From Physcomitrium patens (Eukaryota; Streptophyta; Bryopsida; Funariales; Funariaceae), in contig NC_037255.1 in assembly GCF_000002425.4 (NCBI RefSeq), positions 2,115,847-2,179,846 on the forward strand: DNA of 64,000 nucleotides. The letters run 5' to 3'. This document shows positions 9,991 to 22,290 of this stretch, in pieces. A program made the translations under genes and the position numbers. The notes beneath the pieces were generated by a model. It made no database searches. It was not told the DNA's origin and saw nothing but the letters and a program-made list of their open reading frames with translations. How positions within the stretch are numbered: position 1 is the stretch's first letter; each line of letters begins with the position of its first letter.

Positions 9991-11309
9991 TCGAGGGTGG
10001 ACTGTAGCGAAGTTGCTGCTCCAGCAATCCAACGTGGAGCTCCAGCAAGCAAACCTATGGCTGCAGCTGCCAATGCTTGCGGTTCGCATCATGTCAATGT
10101 TGTCTTGACGATTTCTGAGAAGAAGAGTTTTTCAGAGGAGGAGTTGGAATTTGTGCTTGGTTGGCTGCAAGGGAAAAATTCCCTTATTGATTCTGGTCTG
10201 GATCAGGGTTTGTCCCACAATGGTCGACGTCTCGGCTGGGAACTGCAATGCCTTTCATAGTACTATAGGCATTTCAAGCTGGTGGTTCCTCGCTACGGCG
10301 GTAGTAATCATCGTCTCTCGTGTCACAGCCTGGTTACTTCGCTTGTTGGCCTTGCAGCTGAGGGAGACAAAATCTTCTCCCTCGGCGTACCAAAGCATTA
10401 CCAAAAGCTTAGTTTTACTCGATTAGATTGGATTGTCTGTTGGGATTATGTATTGCTGGGTTCGTTAGTTTTGTAGATTCGTTTCGACCTCTTCCGTCGC
10501 CCGAGAGTCACTGCCCTTCAGTCGCCTGTATGTGCGTTTTGCAACGAGTAGGTTTTCTATGTGTTTTCTTTGGATTTCGTTCAACATGCCATGGAATTCT
10601 TGTTTTACTTGAGGTCCCTGCTGTTCTGTTTTTGCAAAAGCTTTTGTCCAGTTCAATCATTAATCCTACAACCTAAATTTATGCACTATGTGCTACATGT
10701 ATAAATGTATGAATACTTAACTCAAAGAATGTGCTCTATGTCAGGCCTTCTCACAGAAACTCATTGCAATTTTGTACGTAGGACTAAGCGTGTGTTCGCA
10801 TTGTCCCAGAGCTCCTCGGCTTCTTACAAAGTACTTCAGTTACGTTCGTTAGTCCCCTAGCTTTTTCATGCTCCCATTTATGACGCCTTGGTTGGCATCG
10901 TTTCTATAGACAGCTAGGTCCCTTCCTTTTTGTGTGAATAACGTCGAAGTGAAGTTGAGATATTTTACGAAACCTTGTCTCTTGGCAAGGGTCAATCCTG
11001 AGTAGTACTCAATTACCACTCACTTTTGATGCGCAAGACATCTTCGAACGGAAGTATGGTATGATTCTTACAGAGCAATTTCACCGTAAACCAGGACTCA
11101 AAGAGCAGAATCTACTGCAAACTCGATGATGGATCTCATAAGAAAGATTATGGGTGTGCAAAAAACTTATGGCTGATGAGCATTCCTCAGAGAAACGATT
11201 TGTCAAAGAGTCTGTTAGAGGTTAGAGTAGCGAAGATAAAGCACTGAATGAAATCATGCGATTGGTAGCTCGCAGACAAATTTGGAAACAGTACTACCGG
11301 GTAAATTAC
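9991..11309. other. GC-richer host-like region, possible unnamed exon
   Basis: Composition changes to that of host DNA. On the plus strand 10057-10260 is open from an ATG to TAG (67 codons plus stop) with plausible codon use and an acidic segment FSEEELEFVLGWLQ. A second overlapping frame (to 10426) has a hydrophobic stretch. I recognise neither, and neither has a clear splice or promoter context. It may be a host exon, UTR or promoter DNA of a gene in the gap. Confidence 0.3.
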
Positions 11310-11409
11310 NNNNNNNNNNNNNNNNNNNNNNNNNNNNNNNNNNNNNNNNNNNNNNNNNNNNNNNNNNNNNNNNNNNNNNNNNNNNNNNNNNNNNNNNNNN
11401 NNNNNNNNN
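11310..11409. other. Assembly gap (100 N)
   Basis: Exactly 100 N bases, the usual length for a gap of unknown size. It begins 5 bp beyond the FLA stop codon, so the FLA 3' UTR and polyadenylation site are not visible. Confidence 0.99.
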
Positions 11410-11414
11410 AGTAT

Positions 11415-12233
11415 TCACGCACCCGACCAGATCCTTTGAAAGAGATCTATTAGAAACGAGACTGCGCCAGCGAGCAACATTGTGGCCACAACGCAGGTCG
11501 TAGCTTGCGCAGCATCATTTCCTGTACCAGCGGGGGTGGCTGTCTTGGGTGTCGTTGGTGTGGTGATGAGTCCAGGGGCTGGTGCAGGATCTCCCGCTAC
11601 AGGAGCAGGTGCTGCTTCAGGTGGCACCACACCCTTGTTGTATTTTGCTGTGTCCATTACGGAGCTTATCCCTTGAACAGCCATCTGACCATCAGCGTAG
11701 AGATCGGGGTCTGAAATGGCGACGTTGTCTAGTCTCAATCCATCGGTGCCTGTACTGGTGACGAAAATCTCCACATTAGGTGCGGAAGTTTTGATGGTGG
11801 AATTCAGAGGCAGGTTCGACAGCTGGTTGAAGTTGTATACCGATGTCGCGACGTGGTAATCCAACGTGGTCATCAAGAGGCTAGAGGAATTCATGTTCAG
11901 GCCGCTGAAAGCCCCATCGTCTGGAGCAAACAGTGTAACTCCCTCTCTGATGACGTTGCTAGTTGCGCCGACGCTGTCAAGGAGGCCAGAGATGGCGCCA
12001 TAGTGACCCGCCGCTCGTAGCGCGGCGACAACCTTCTCGTGAAGAGTGAGAGGCCTCGGAGGTGGGGCCACGGGTGCCGGTGCAGGGGCTCCCACAGGCG
12101 GTGCTGGCGCTGCCGCAATAGCTGCTGCTAGCGATGGTGAATCTTTTGCTAGCACTGCCGGAAAGAGAAGGCCACATACAAGAGTCGAGGCCAAAATCAT
12201 CCATGCGCAGCGACTATCTGCCATTGCTTTCAT
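11415..12233 (-). CDS. Fasciclin-like arabinogalactan protein (FLA)
   Basis: Single-exon gene, 272 aa, ATG at 12233, TGA at 11417-11415. Order: signal peptide (about 1-29, WMILASTLVCGLLFPAVLA); an arabinogalactan glycomodule rich in Ala-Pro (about 36-60); one FAS1 domain (about 65-200) with the H1-like box VTLFAPDDGAFSGL, the central DYHVATSVYNF, and the H2-like VQGISSVMDT; a second Pro/Ala/Thr-rich glycomodule (about 205-240); and a hydrophobic tail (VVATMLLAGAVSFLIDLF). The tail fits a GPI-anchor signal, with a cleavage site near GNDAA. FLAs are secreted, O-glycosylated on hydroxyproline and tethered at the plasma membrane, with roles in wall structure and adhesion. A second Met three codons in is an alternative start. 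Oddity: seven residues (QRIWSGA) follow the hydrophobic tail, longer than usual. Confidence 0.93.
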   Translation of the reverse strand: MKAMADSRCAWMILASTLVCGLLFPAVLAKDSPSLAAAIAAAPAPPVGAPAPAPVAPPPRPLTLHEKVVAALRAAGHYGAISGLLDSVGATSNVIREGVTLFAPDDGAFSGLNMNSSSLLMTTLDYHVATSVYNFNQLSNLPLNSTIKTSAPNVEIFVTSTGTDGLRLDNVAISDPDLYADGQMAVQGISSVMDTAKYNKGVVPPEAAPAPVAGDPAPAPGLITTPTTPKTATPAGTGNDAAQATTCVVATMLLAGAVSFLIDLFQRIWSGA

Positions 12234-13920
12234 CCACTTGTAAATAGGAGTGAGCCTGTCTTAGCCTCTGCACTAGTGGTTGTTGCTCAAGAACATAGGT
12301 AGGCCTTTTCTAATGATGCAGCTGTAGATCATTCAACATCATAATCGTGTTAGTTCAGTGAGTAACTGATTCCTCGAGGCTATTACGTCAAGAAATTTGG
12401 TTACGAGGTGCCGAAGCTGATATGAACAGTATTTAACAATTACAAACTGGTATGAAACAAAATGGAAGAGTACGCCAACGCCTTGGTTTCTTTTGTACAT
12501 AAGCCCATTCATTTGAAGGAATTTTTCTTATTTCGTTTTTAAAGTCATTTTCGATGCAAAATAGACATGGAGAGTGAGATAGGTAACAAGATAGAGATAG
12601 AAACAAGATGGTGACTCAAGCAAAACTGGCTTTAATGCAGAATGCAGTTTCAAGGTAATCAACTGAAACATATGCAGAATGCAGTTTCCTTGATATTGAT
12701 TACTTGATATTTTCACGTACGAAAGGTCGACGGTGATAGGATCTTACAAGCTCAGCCAGCTGGGATTGTAGCGAACTCGTCTTCGTTTTCACATAAGATC
12801 TCTTACAGATGTGCAACACCACCAACAGGCACTGAAACATATGCAATCACATTTAAGCTTGACTCGTGAACCACCCTCGTAGTTCCTGGATGTATTTCCA
12901 CAACCCTAAAGTCAGAATGAATGAAGCTAGCTCGAGCACTAAGCAATTCGGTTGTTATAAGATCGGAACCGTCGTTCGTCATTGCTGTTCTAGAGTATTC
13001 TTCAGTACCTACTGTCATTCATACTTAGAAAATCGTGTGAAACTCCATAGAATAAAACAGAAGCGTCAGAACTTTTAAGTTTAACATACAGTGTCAGGAA
13101 GTTTACAACAGACGAGTTAATGGCTTGAATCTCCTACGCGCGCAATACCGATTCTCTCTTGCAGATCTGCAACTTAATTCGTAACTATGATAGCCCCAAC
13201 GAGCTGACGGTGCTAAGTAGGTCAGATGTACTGACACATTGACTGCAGGACATTCTTCGGAAGATGTTTTAAATGTCTTTACCTTGCAGATGATCCATTG
13301 GGTAACTCCTTTTATCCTGACTAAGGTAATTTCTGAGCAAGCAGATGCTTTCTTACCAACTTGGCTTTTCGTGTTTAATGACAGAAAGCTCATCACCTGT
13401 TGGCCTCAAAATGCTACTCAGAGGCGAAGACGGTGGCCTATTTATATGGCGTTACAATGTAAACTCTGTTACCATTCTAATTTTGAGCTTCGGCTGTTCC
13501 CTTCTGCATTATCAACTGAGCACGCTATCTGATACATGTATGAAATCCTTAGACGAACCGAAAAACGTTCGATGATGGTATCTGTATTACACGAGGCTCC
13601 GAAGATGGGCTGGTAATGTCTCAACTTTCGCAGCTTCGAGCAGACAGGGCCCGCACGATTGATCGGGAAGGGAGAATAAACATCTAGCGGAACACTTCTA
13701 CGTCAGACCGCAACTTTACGGTTCGCTCTAGCAGCTTGACCGCCTCTGGTTTTTGGCAACATCAGCTAATAAGGTGAGGTCAAGTTGGATGGCTGGTCTT
13801 TTTGAGCTGCATTTGGCTATTTCAACGCATCAAACGTAAGAAGCTATAGCAAGAGAGTCAGTGACTCACCTAGCGGCCAGCTACTCTTAACAAGAAGAGA
13901 AATGCAACACACTTAACCTC
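12234..13920. other. FLA upstream region
   Basis: Host-like composition. It contains the presumed 5' UTR and promoter of FLA on the minus strand. I see no convincing TATA box in the first 150 bp and no other gene. Short open frames here look random. Confidence 0.4.
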
Positions 13921-13928
13921 TATATAAG
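13921..13928 (+). promoter_or_regulatory. Possible TATA box
   Basis: TATATAAG in a GC-balanced context, 82 bp before an ATG at 14010. It is supported only by motif and position. Confidence 0.25.
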
Positions 13929-14009
13929 CATCGAGGGAAATCAAGGAGCTGATCGAAGATTAAGAGCAGGAGAGCGATCTAGTACGGGATTCAAAGAGCA
14001 GGAACTGCG

Positions 14010-14267
14010 ATGAGTAGCGTCATTAGGAAGGCATTACATCTATTTCTTCGAGTGATCTACTGTTCTATTCCAAAAGAGTGATCAATCCAGAGACAGATCC
14101 GCAGCTCTCCTAGAAATTCACAAACCAGTGGACAAGCCACCACAACAAGCAGTTCAGAAAACAGCGACGAGGTGCTGGGCGAAAGAATCTTACCTAGAGT
14201 AGCAGGCTCTGCATGCTGTATAACGGTAGCTGCAGCAGAGGATGTGAAGATGAGCAGAGCTATGTAG
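14010..14267 (+). pseudogene. Possible small host gene with internal TGA
   Basis: ATG at 14010 opens a 23-codon peptide (MSSVIRKALHLFLRVIYCSI then three residues) ending at TGA 14079-14081. The same frame continues open for 61 more codons to TAG 14265-14267, with a Ser/Thr-rich segment. A TATA-like box lies upstream. It could be a short peptide gene, a decayed gene with one nonsense change, or chance. I do not recognise the product. Confidence 0.2.
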
Positions 14268-16150
14268 CCTTATCGAGACTCAGTGCCGATCAATTCATGA
14301 GAGAGGGCCGCTTCAGTGTTGTGGGCCAAATTAATCATAATGGAACTTTGCTCTACTTTATTCCCACGCCATGATTAGATTCGAACCTTAGATTCGGTGT
14401 TGCATCTCTTCAGTGGGTCAAATGATTGACTCACAACACGACAAGCATTGAGTTGATCCAATGGTAGTCCTGCTCCTGCCCAGTACCAAAAACAAACACT
14501 GGCTGGTTAAGAAACACCACCTGAATTTTCATGAACTGTACACTAAGTTTTCAGTTTCTGAGATAGATCTGAGAAGTTATCAGCGATTAACGATGCCTTG
14601 TTGCACTCATGCCGTTCACTTATCTCTTTCGTTGCAAGGAACCACAAGTGCCGATTGCTTGCGGCAGTTAAGATTGTTTTTCCTGCACCATAAAAGTTTA
14701 TGTATTGCGCTGTACGGATTGGTTTTCTGAGCATAACACAAAGATCAATGGGATGAATACGCTGTCAACATATGCTCACCAATTTCTTTTCACTCTACAG
14801 TATCTACATACGCTACCTACTCTATCCACTTTCGGCATTTAGTTGTGCAGTTATACCAGGGAGACTCGTCCATTATTGGGGCTGCAGAGAAGGTACAGAA
14901 ATCTGGTATACACGGCGCTGTAGTGTAGGACACTAGGTTTGTGCTTTCCTCGACACAAGTTGCATTAAATCATTCTAATGGACCTTCGAATCACTGTAAA
15001 AAAGAGTGCCGCAAAGCCAAAGATATATACGATGATGAATGCAGTGTGTACTTAGTCGTGAGCAGCTCATATTATTGTAGACCAGCACTAAATGATGAAG
15101 GACGTCATCCACATGAAACTTTTGGAGTTACATGTCTCATTCTGTATAGGCAACATGGAAGGACATGATGGATCACCATATCATTGATGAATACGTTTCG
15201 TCTTTGTCTAGTAAGCAGCGAGTAAGAAAGGGCGACATGTTTAGGCATCGATGTTTTATTTTCTCCTTCGATGCAGCAAGAGAATACGATAGCCAGGCGA
15301 CATATGTCAGACATATGTCCGGAATCGCGTAGTCGGCTCAGCATCAGTGGCAGCACATTGCTCTCGAGGCTATGTTACTGACAACAATGATCAGCCCTGC
15401 AAAGCGCGTCAGTTTGATCGATCGCAACACTAGAAACCATGTTCTCAAACTGTTTTTCCACTTCCTCAAGTTCAATCGGCAGGTAACAGCTTCGCATTCA
15501 AAGCAACTGATGAGCGAAGTGCCAAGAGCTTTCCAGGGGAAGGTAACGGCTTTGTGGATGCCAGCGACAGGATAAAAAATAAAAAATAAAACGATGTGGG
15601 TCAGCAATCGGTGGTGAAAAAAAAGGAGGAATGCTTCCTTCAATTGAAAGTCCAGCTACTGGGGAGCACCGCTGGCAGTTACTGTGTCTCCACATGGAGA
15701 CATCTTATTGCGAGCCTGCACTTGAAGATGGCCGGTGTGGTGGCAGGCAGGAGATGCAAAGCAAGAAACCAAGGGCAAAAACAAGCAAGAGGTGCGAAGG
15801 CGGTGACATAGATGGCGATCTGCGCTGCAGAATCATTGCAAGTGCAGTGCAGTGACATTGCATCTGATCTACCCTTGGGGTGCGATGCGATGCTTTTACA
15901 GCTTCAAGTGGGTTGGGTAGGTATCGCATCATCGCCGATGATGCTATGGTGGCCAAGGTTGCTCCCTCGCTTGCTCGCTCTTCTTCTTCTTCTTGTAGGT
16001 AGGGCCGCTGCTCCACAGCGACGGCTCACCATTACTACCGTCGTCGTGGACACACCGTCGTGGACACACCGTCAGCAATCGACAATGATGAAGAATATGA
16101 TAATCATGATAAATGTTGTTGGTTTTCATTGGATCTAATGGTGGAGAAAT
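14268..16150. other. Host-like non-coding region
   Basis: Balanced base composition with several overlapping short frames on both strands, none recognised and none with good gene context. A CTT microsatellite-like stretch lies near 15979-15993. Composition drops to AT-rich after 16150. Confidence 0.35.
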
Positions 16151-18944
16151 GAATATAGAGGTCATTTGATGATGGTTAGGATAGGTGGGTCAATTTAGTA
16201 AAAGCCTAGGTCTATTTAACATTCATATTTTTCTCTATATATATACTTCTCTTGTTATATTATGTCTCCATATTAAATTTCATGACTAGTATTTAAATCA
16301 CCAAATTTTAAGGTATCAATTTTTTAGATAGTTTGAGATAGAACTTAGTAAATATTTATTAGCAAAGAAAGGATTTCTTGTGCAATTTAAACAATTGTAG
16401 GTGTTAGATAAGAAAGATGTGAATTAATAAATTTAAATAAAAATAATCAACATGAATTAATAAAAAACAACAATTAAATGAGTAATTGACTCCTTTGATA
16501 GAAATAGATTTGGTTTTATTCTAAAACTTATATCATATGTTATTAATTTTAATAGTAAGACAACTTAATAGTATTTTATTTTTAGTAATTTTTACAAATA
16601 ATATTTGATTTTTCTTCTTCTTCTTCCTTAATAAGTTGAATTCTTTAATATATTTAATATATATACATATATATGTATACATTATATTATATTAATCTAT
16701 CATTTTTCTAATTTTTTTTTTCTAATTATTCTAATTTGATATTTTTTAAAAAATAAAAATTAAATATTAATAAAAAATATTAAATAATTTATTTTTATTA
16801 TATTTATTATTATTATATTTATTATTATTATTATTTTATTTATTTAAATTGTTTCTAAAAATCTATTTAAAACATCTTTTAATAGTTGATAAAGACATTT
16901 CTACTTTTATATAAGAACATAAAATCTAATATAAAAATGATTATCTAAAAGATTTTTTCAATTTGTGTTTAATTTTTTTTAATTAAATATTTAATTGGCC
17001 TAAAAATAATAATTTTAAATGACAAAAAGCTAAAATTGTAAAAATAATATAAACATAGCTAATTTATTGGTTTGACATTTAGTACAATCTTTAATATAAT
17101 TGGAAATAAAATAATTTTTTATATCATAAAATTTTAATTTTAATTCTACTAATACATATTTTGTATTTGAAAACTATAATATTAGAACATAAATACTATG
17201 AGATTTAAAAATATTTTAGATTTTAAATTTAAACTTAAAATCTTGATTTTGTTTTAAAAATAAATTCTTCTCAATATTTGAATTTAAATTTTGATTCTAA
17301 TTTTAATAATATAAGTATTAAAATTTTAAAATATAATTTTTAAATGAGAAGTATAAATCTTAAATAAGTTTTAAGATTTCATTCTTTTAAAGAGGCTAAA
17401 GTCTTTACTTTTTAATATTATATAGATATAAAAACTACCTAAATTATAAATCAAGATTAATTACTTTTTTGTGGTTTTAGAGTCTATTTAGAAATTTTGA
17501 TATAAAACTTAAGTACATACCTATATTTAGTGAAAAATGCATATATATACTTATATATTAAAATATAAAGGTCTTAATACTAAAAATTATATAACAATTA
17601 TATAACAATTACATAACAATTACATATGCAATGTTACATTAAAATAATTATTATAATTTAATTATTGATAATATTAAAATACTATTATTTTAAAATAGTA
17701 AAATATCAAGTAGATTTTTATTGTTTTATCAAATAAAATTAGTACAACAAAATAATCTTTATGTATTACAAATCATAGGTTGTAATACAATAAAAAAATA
17801 AAATTTATTGATATATTTATATGTCAATATAAAAAAGTAAAGTTTTACAATATATTTGTATGTAAAGTATAAATACAATTCTAAAATAAAAATATCAATA
17901 TTGAATTTTATTTTCTTCTTAGGTTTTTATTCAAAACTAACTTTGTCAAGAATGTAGTGATCTATGCCAAAGTGTATTGTGGAACATAGAGCTACTATAA
18001 GTGTAAGACTTAAGTTTTAAGTCTTAAAAGGGGTCTTGAAAGGAGTCTTGGAAGGAGTCTTGGAAGGAGTCTTTAAGGCCCTTAACTTCTTATTCAAGTC
18101 CTATTGTACTTAAGTACTTTAAAATCTTAAGAAGACTCATATTTTTCAAGTTGAGTCCTTGAAGGAGGAGTTCAAGTTTAACTTATTTTATTTTAGATTA
18201 ATACACTTTCATAGTGTTTATATGTGGCTTCACTTGTTGTATTTATTTTGGAGTTTTGTAATCCATTGGAAATTTCTCCACTTGTTGTCACTTGAAAAAA
18301 ATCCTACTATGTGTTAAATTGCAAACATAATAGATTTGTGCACTTAGTTTAACTAAAAACTTGGATTTTGATTTATTTTGCAGAAGTTAATGAGTACTAG
18401 AATTATAAGAGTTTTGAGCTCATTGATACCATTATGGTGATCAAAGTTAGGTGAAGCTTGAGCACTTGTATTCACAAGCAAGTTTTTGCAACATTTTTGC
18501 TAACTTTGAAGTAGAGTAATACAAATTGATTTTAGAAAAGTCTACTTGATATAGAGAGTCTATCCTCTAGCTTCCTTCTTGTTAAAATCTTATATATATA
18601 AATATAGAGGATATTCATAATGGTTTTTTTTTTGTTTGTATGAATAATATGTCATATGTTAGAGTATTTTAGTTTGATATTTAGGGCTTTGTTATACAAT
18701 TAGCCTCATAAATCCAAACAAATGTAATTGTAGTGTATTGAGCTCTCGTGATTCAATCAATTTTGTTTTTTTACAAGCACAAAAGTTTTTGCATGCATCA
18801 TAAAATTTGTATGAGAAAACAAGCTTGGAACAATTAAGATGCTTATGCTATATCTACAAAAGGATAAATTTTGTTTCAATGTTCATAAGGAATAATCACC
18901 CATTTTGCTATTTAATTTCATAGATTTGATTTAAAATCATATGA
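16151..18944. other. Very AT-rich region before the nest
   Basis: Mostly A/T with many homopolymer and TTA runs. Nothing coding is recognised. A short direct repeat built on GGAGTCTTGGAA lies near 18040-18073. The segment 17950-18940 is less AT-rich and may be a decayed retrotransposon part. It is the left flank of the element C insertion; the 5-bp TSD copy TATGA is at 18940-18944. Confidence 0.4.
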
Positions 18945-19494
18945 TGTCAAAGACAAGAACTTGTTAAAAATAAATAAACAAGTGAGACCTTTTTTCAAAG
19001 AAAGATGAAAAAATAGAAATAACTCAATATTTATATTAAGAAAGAAATTAAAGTGGCTATTGCCAAAAGACAAGAAAACCAGAGATCCTTGAAACTAGAC
19101 TAAAAGCAAGAAAGGAGTTGATAAGAGTGAAGAAGACTTCACTCTTGCTTCTATATATACATCTACCTAGGAGTTGTGTGGCGACATTCTATAGGACCTC
19201 TAAAAACATGTTGACTATGTACAATACATATCTTAACTTGTAAGGCAAGTTTTCTATGTGGGTGCCACATAATTAGCTTGTTTTGCAAGCTACCAATATG
19301 TGAAGCACGTGCTTAACTTGTTGACCAAGTTTCTAACCTACAAATCAAGTATAAACATATGTAAAGTCAAAACAATGTCTATGAAGCTTTTAGGGAGCTT
19401 TTTTAGAAGATATTATGAAATTAATCTACTTTCACCTACTTCTATCTATTTATATTACCTAGATAACAATTAAAATAAATATATGTCCGTGATA
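18945..19494 (-). repeat. Element C 3' LTR
   Basis: 550 bp, TGTCAAAGACAAG to CCGTGATA on the plus strand, paired with 39506-40055. It keeps the TAGCTTG...CAAGCTA palindrome, a TATA stretch and the GAGTGAAG/CTTCACTC hairpin on the minus strand. The plus-strand right end is followed by a pyrimidine-rich stretch, that is, the minus-strand polypurine tract. Confidence 0.93.
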
Positions 19495-19535
19495 TTATCT
19501 CCCCTTCTAGAAACGAGTTCTACAAGGAGCAGTGA

Positions 19536-19958
19536 TTATGTATCAAGAAAGTTTAAGATGCAGCAAATTATATTTGCCACATACTCTGATCTTTGTTTTC
19601 TTTGAAGATGATTGATAGGACCTTTCAACCATCAATAGTGTCTAATATCAAGGCGGAAAGACCATTTAATTATTTAATCATTGTTGAAGCATTCATAACT
19701 TCCTTCAAATAAAATATTCGGAATACCATCAGGAGTTGTTCCTACCTTTAGTAAAATTACCAAACATCGGGAGTTCCTTCCAAGGTTGTGATATCAAACG
19801 CATTGTATCTCACCATCTATTCAAGGAAGAACATATTTTTCTTGAGGATCTTCATCTCGATTGTGTCATCTTGAAGGTTATCACAATAATAATATCTTGT
19901 TTGAGAGGTCAGCAAATGAAGTCTCTTGAGTCGAATCTGTTGGTTCTTAATTCTCCAT
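19536..19958 (-). pseudogene. ORF3 relic of element C
   Basis: Read from ATG at 19958, this has the same length as ORF3 of element A (423 nt, 141 codons including stop) and aligns with it without a single indel. It is broken by several stops where A has Gln, Arg, Trp or Ser codons. Conserved stretches include ADL, NRDED, SRCLVILL, VGTTPDGIPNILFEGSYE, GPINHL, and QRSEYVAN. Strict colinearity at about 12% LTR divergence shows that the reading frame, not just the DNA, was kept until recently. It lies between the chromodomain and the polypurine tract. Confidence 0.8.
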
Positions 19959-20119
19959 CTTTTCAATGTCACAACTACAAAGAAGCTACAAACAAGGATT
20001 GAAAGTAGAATATTATCTTACCTAGATCTTGTTTCTTTTATAAGGAAGGTTTTTATTTTGATTTTGATGGATGTTGTCGATGAAAAGCCTCCACCACTTT
20101 TGTTGTATTAGAAGATTCT

Positions 20120-20782
20120 TTATTGGCTCCATTGTGCATTCACTAATATCATATTTGTGCCAATGGAAAAGATATTCTAATTTATTTTGGCACTGCCTTT
20201 AATCTAGGACTTCTTCCACTTTGAACTCTTGATTATTGTCCACTTCTATAGAAAGAGGTGGAGCTTGTCTTCTTCTTAGTATGTTCATTGTCTTCTATGG
20301 TTCAAGAAGTGACATGTGGAATACTAGATGGATTTTTATTGACTGAGGTAGGTAAAAATGATATACAACTGGATTGATTTGTGCAGAAATAGAAAATGGT
20401 CAAAGCCTTTGATAGTTCAACTTATTATAAGGACGAGTGGTCTTGATATTGTGACAAAGTAACCATACCTTATCACCTATGTGGAATGGTAGTTATTCCT
20501 TTCAATAGACATCCACATTGATCTTTTGTTATTCTTGAGCTTCTTTTAATTGCACCTTCATTGTTGCAAGTAGCTTTAACAAATGATTTGCTAAATCTTT
20601 TGTTATAGGATTATCAGCTTTTAAAAAGTCAAAAGTATCAAGTCGTAGATGATAACCATAATTGGTAAAGAAAGATCTTTGTTTTGTAAAAGAATGTATT
20701 GTATTATTATAAGCAAATTCTGCCAATGGCAAAAGAATTATCAAATCATCTTGTTAGTAGTTGATAGTACATCTTAAATACG
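20120..20782 (-). pseudogene. pol of element C, integrase C-term and chromodomain
   Basis: Integrase tail with LPLAEFAYNNT and FTNYGYHLRL (20744-20529). It is followed by a degraded GPY-like region and a chromodomain with KVEEVLD, NKLEYLFHWHKYDIS and EPIKNL (about 20260-20130). Stops are present, several of them CAA or CGA to stop type. The frame continues at 35514 beyond element O: CTINY and the QYLR segment are separated only by the insertion. Confidence 0.85.
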
Positions 20783-21551
20783 TGTTATTCTCATTGTGTT
20801 CAAGTTTTAATATACCAAAGCAATTGAACAAATAGAGGTGGGTTCGAACACGAAGAAAGACTAGTTATATGAATTGGGTCTGTTAGTATCACAATTGACT
20901 GTATTCTAGCTATCTGAAATCAATTATCAAACTACAAAACACCAAGACTTACTACTTCCATCTTAATTCAACACATAATCTATTCTACAAATATCAATTC
21001 AACAATACTTATATATTTTTATCAGTTCATCTTCCACTTACTCTCTTTGCGGTTTATATATATTCAATTATTGATCTCCAACTTACTTATTATATTCAAA
21101 TTTTCAATTCATCACACAAAATTCAATATCTTCACTTAACACAATACAATTCAATAATGTCAATTCTCAAGATCACAGATTTTCTCCAAAACGGTTAGTC
21201 CAAAGTCATATTCCACAATATTTTAATCACAGTTTCAAGAATACTTCTCTCAATCACAATTCTTTATAATAAAATAATAAAAGCAAAGAAAATAAAGATA
21301 TAGCACCAAACTTATCCCAACTTACGACTATCACAGTTGAACTTGATCTCCCTTTTTTCAACCTCTTTATTCTACCAAAAGATGGACCATCGGCCAGCAG
21401 ATTCCAAAGGTTATGAACCTTTGAATTCTTAACCATTTGCTTCACTAACAACATACTGTTATCAACTAAACTGCCTAATCATAAGTCTAATATTTAAGGT
21501 TATCAATAACCAACTAATAATTTATCACAAAATTCATTTACATATTCTACA
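20783..21551 (-). repeat. Element O 3' LTR
   Basis: Plus-strand ends TGTTATTCTC and ATTCTACA, matching 34720-35513. On the minus strand it is preceded by a purine-rich stretch (AGAATGGGACTA), the polypurine tract. Confidence 0.88.
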
Positions 21552-21603
21552 TAGTCCCATTCTTATCTGTGCAGCATCCTCGCAAACATTATTTAGCCTC
21601 AAC

Positions 21604-22290
21604 TTATATAGACGTAGCAGTGTTGGCTTCTTTAATCAATGGTGTTGGCTTACCATCCTTTGAATTGATGACCTCCTCCTCTGCTATATCTTTGTCATCT
21701 GCCTTGGTGTTCGAGGGTTCTTCATCCAAACGCACCGTCAGATCTTCATTCAACAAACCCAATTCCCGTACTTGAGACTCGAGATGGATAATTTGGTTGT
21801 CACGCTCCTCCAACATCTTCTTCCATTCTTTTGTTAGTTTCAAAGGTATCTCCGAAGGTGTTGTCGCTGAAACTGGCATATTGGTCTACACTAAATTATT
21901 TGTCTCTTTCTCCAATGCGGCTAGTTTAGTCTGCAACATTGCAACCTCTACCTGCAACTACTCTTGCCGTTCCTTCCAATCGGTCTCCATCTTTGCTTTC
22001 TCAGACACCATGTTTGCCACCTTTGCTTTTTTCGCCATCCACTTTTCTTTAACCCTAACTTCTACCAGTGCAATGTCAATTGGTTGTAAGTTTTGTAAAA
22101 TGCACAAAGATCCATGCCTATGCACTCTTCAAAAACCATGCTACTTCTCTTTAGTCCAACAAACATCCAATCGGATCGGCTCCATATTAGTCACAATAAT
22201 ACACTCCAATGGTAGCAACTCATCCTTACGCCATACATTGCGCTGTTTCTCCTCCCTATTCAATTGCCTCTTAGTTTTCTCAATCACCAT
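21604..22290 (-). pseudogene. Extra ORF downstream of integrase in element O
   Basis: A single minus-strand frame runs from ATG 22290 to a stop at 21604-21606, 228 codons, broken by four stops (TAG or TGA) of the kind made from CAG or CGA. The product is charged and helical: MVIEKTKRQLNREEKQR at the start, a Lys/Glu-rich middle (EKWMAKKAKVANMVSEKAK), and a coiled-coil-like segment EWKKMLEERDNQIIHLESQV near the C-terminus. There is no transmembrane segment, so it is not an env-like protein of the Athila kind. The product family is unknown. It lies between integrase and the polypurine tract. Confidence 0.55.

Noticed and set aside
10465..10656. Minus-strand 63-codon frame near the host island
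   Set aside because: Short, no context, opposite to other equally open frames.
15812..16138. 108-codon plus-strand frame with a Leu-rich stretch
   Set aside because: The Leu run comes from a CTT microsatellite read in frame; no other gene evidence.
19736..20002. Plus-strand frame in element C resembling the antisense frame of ORF3 in element A (28892-29122)
   Set aside because: Both are antisense shadows of ORF3. Similarity follows from the sense-strand conservation, and there is no independent gene signal.
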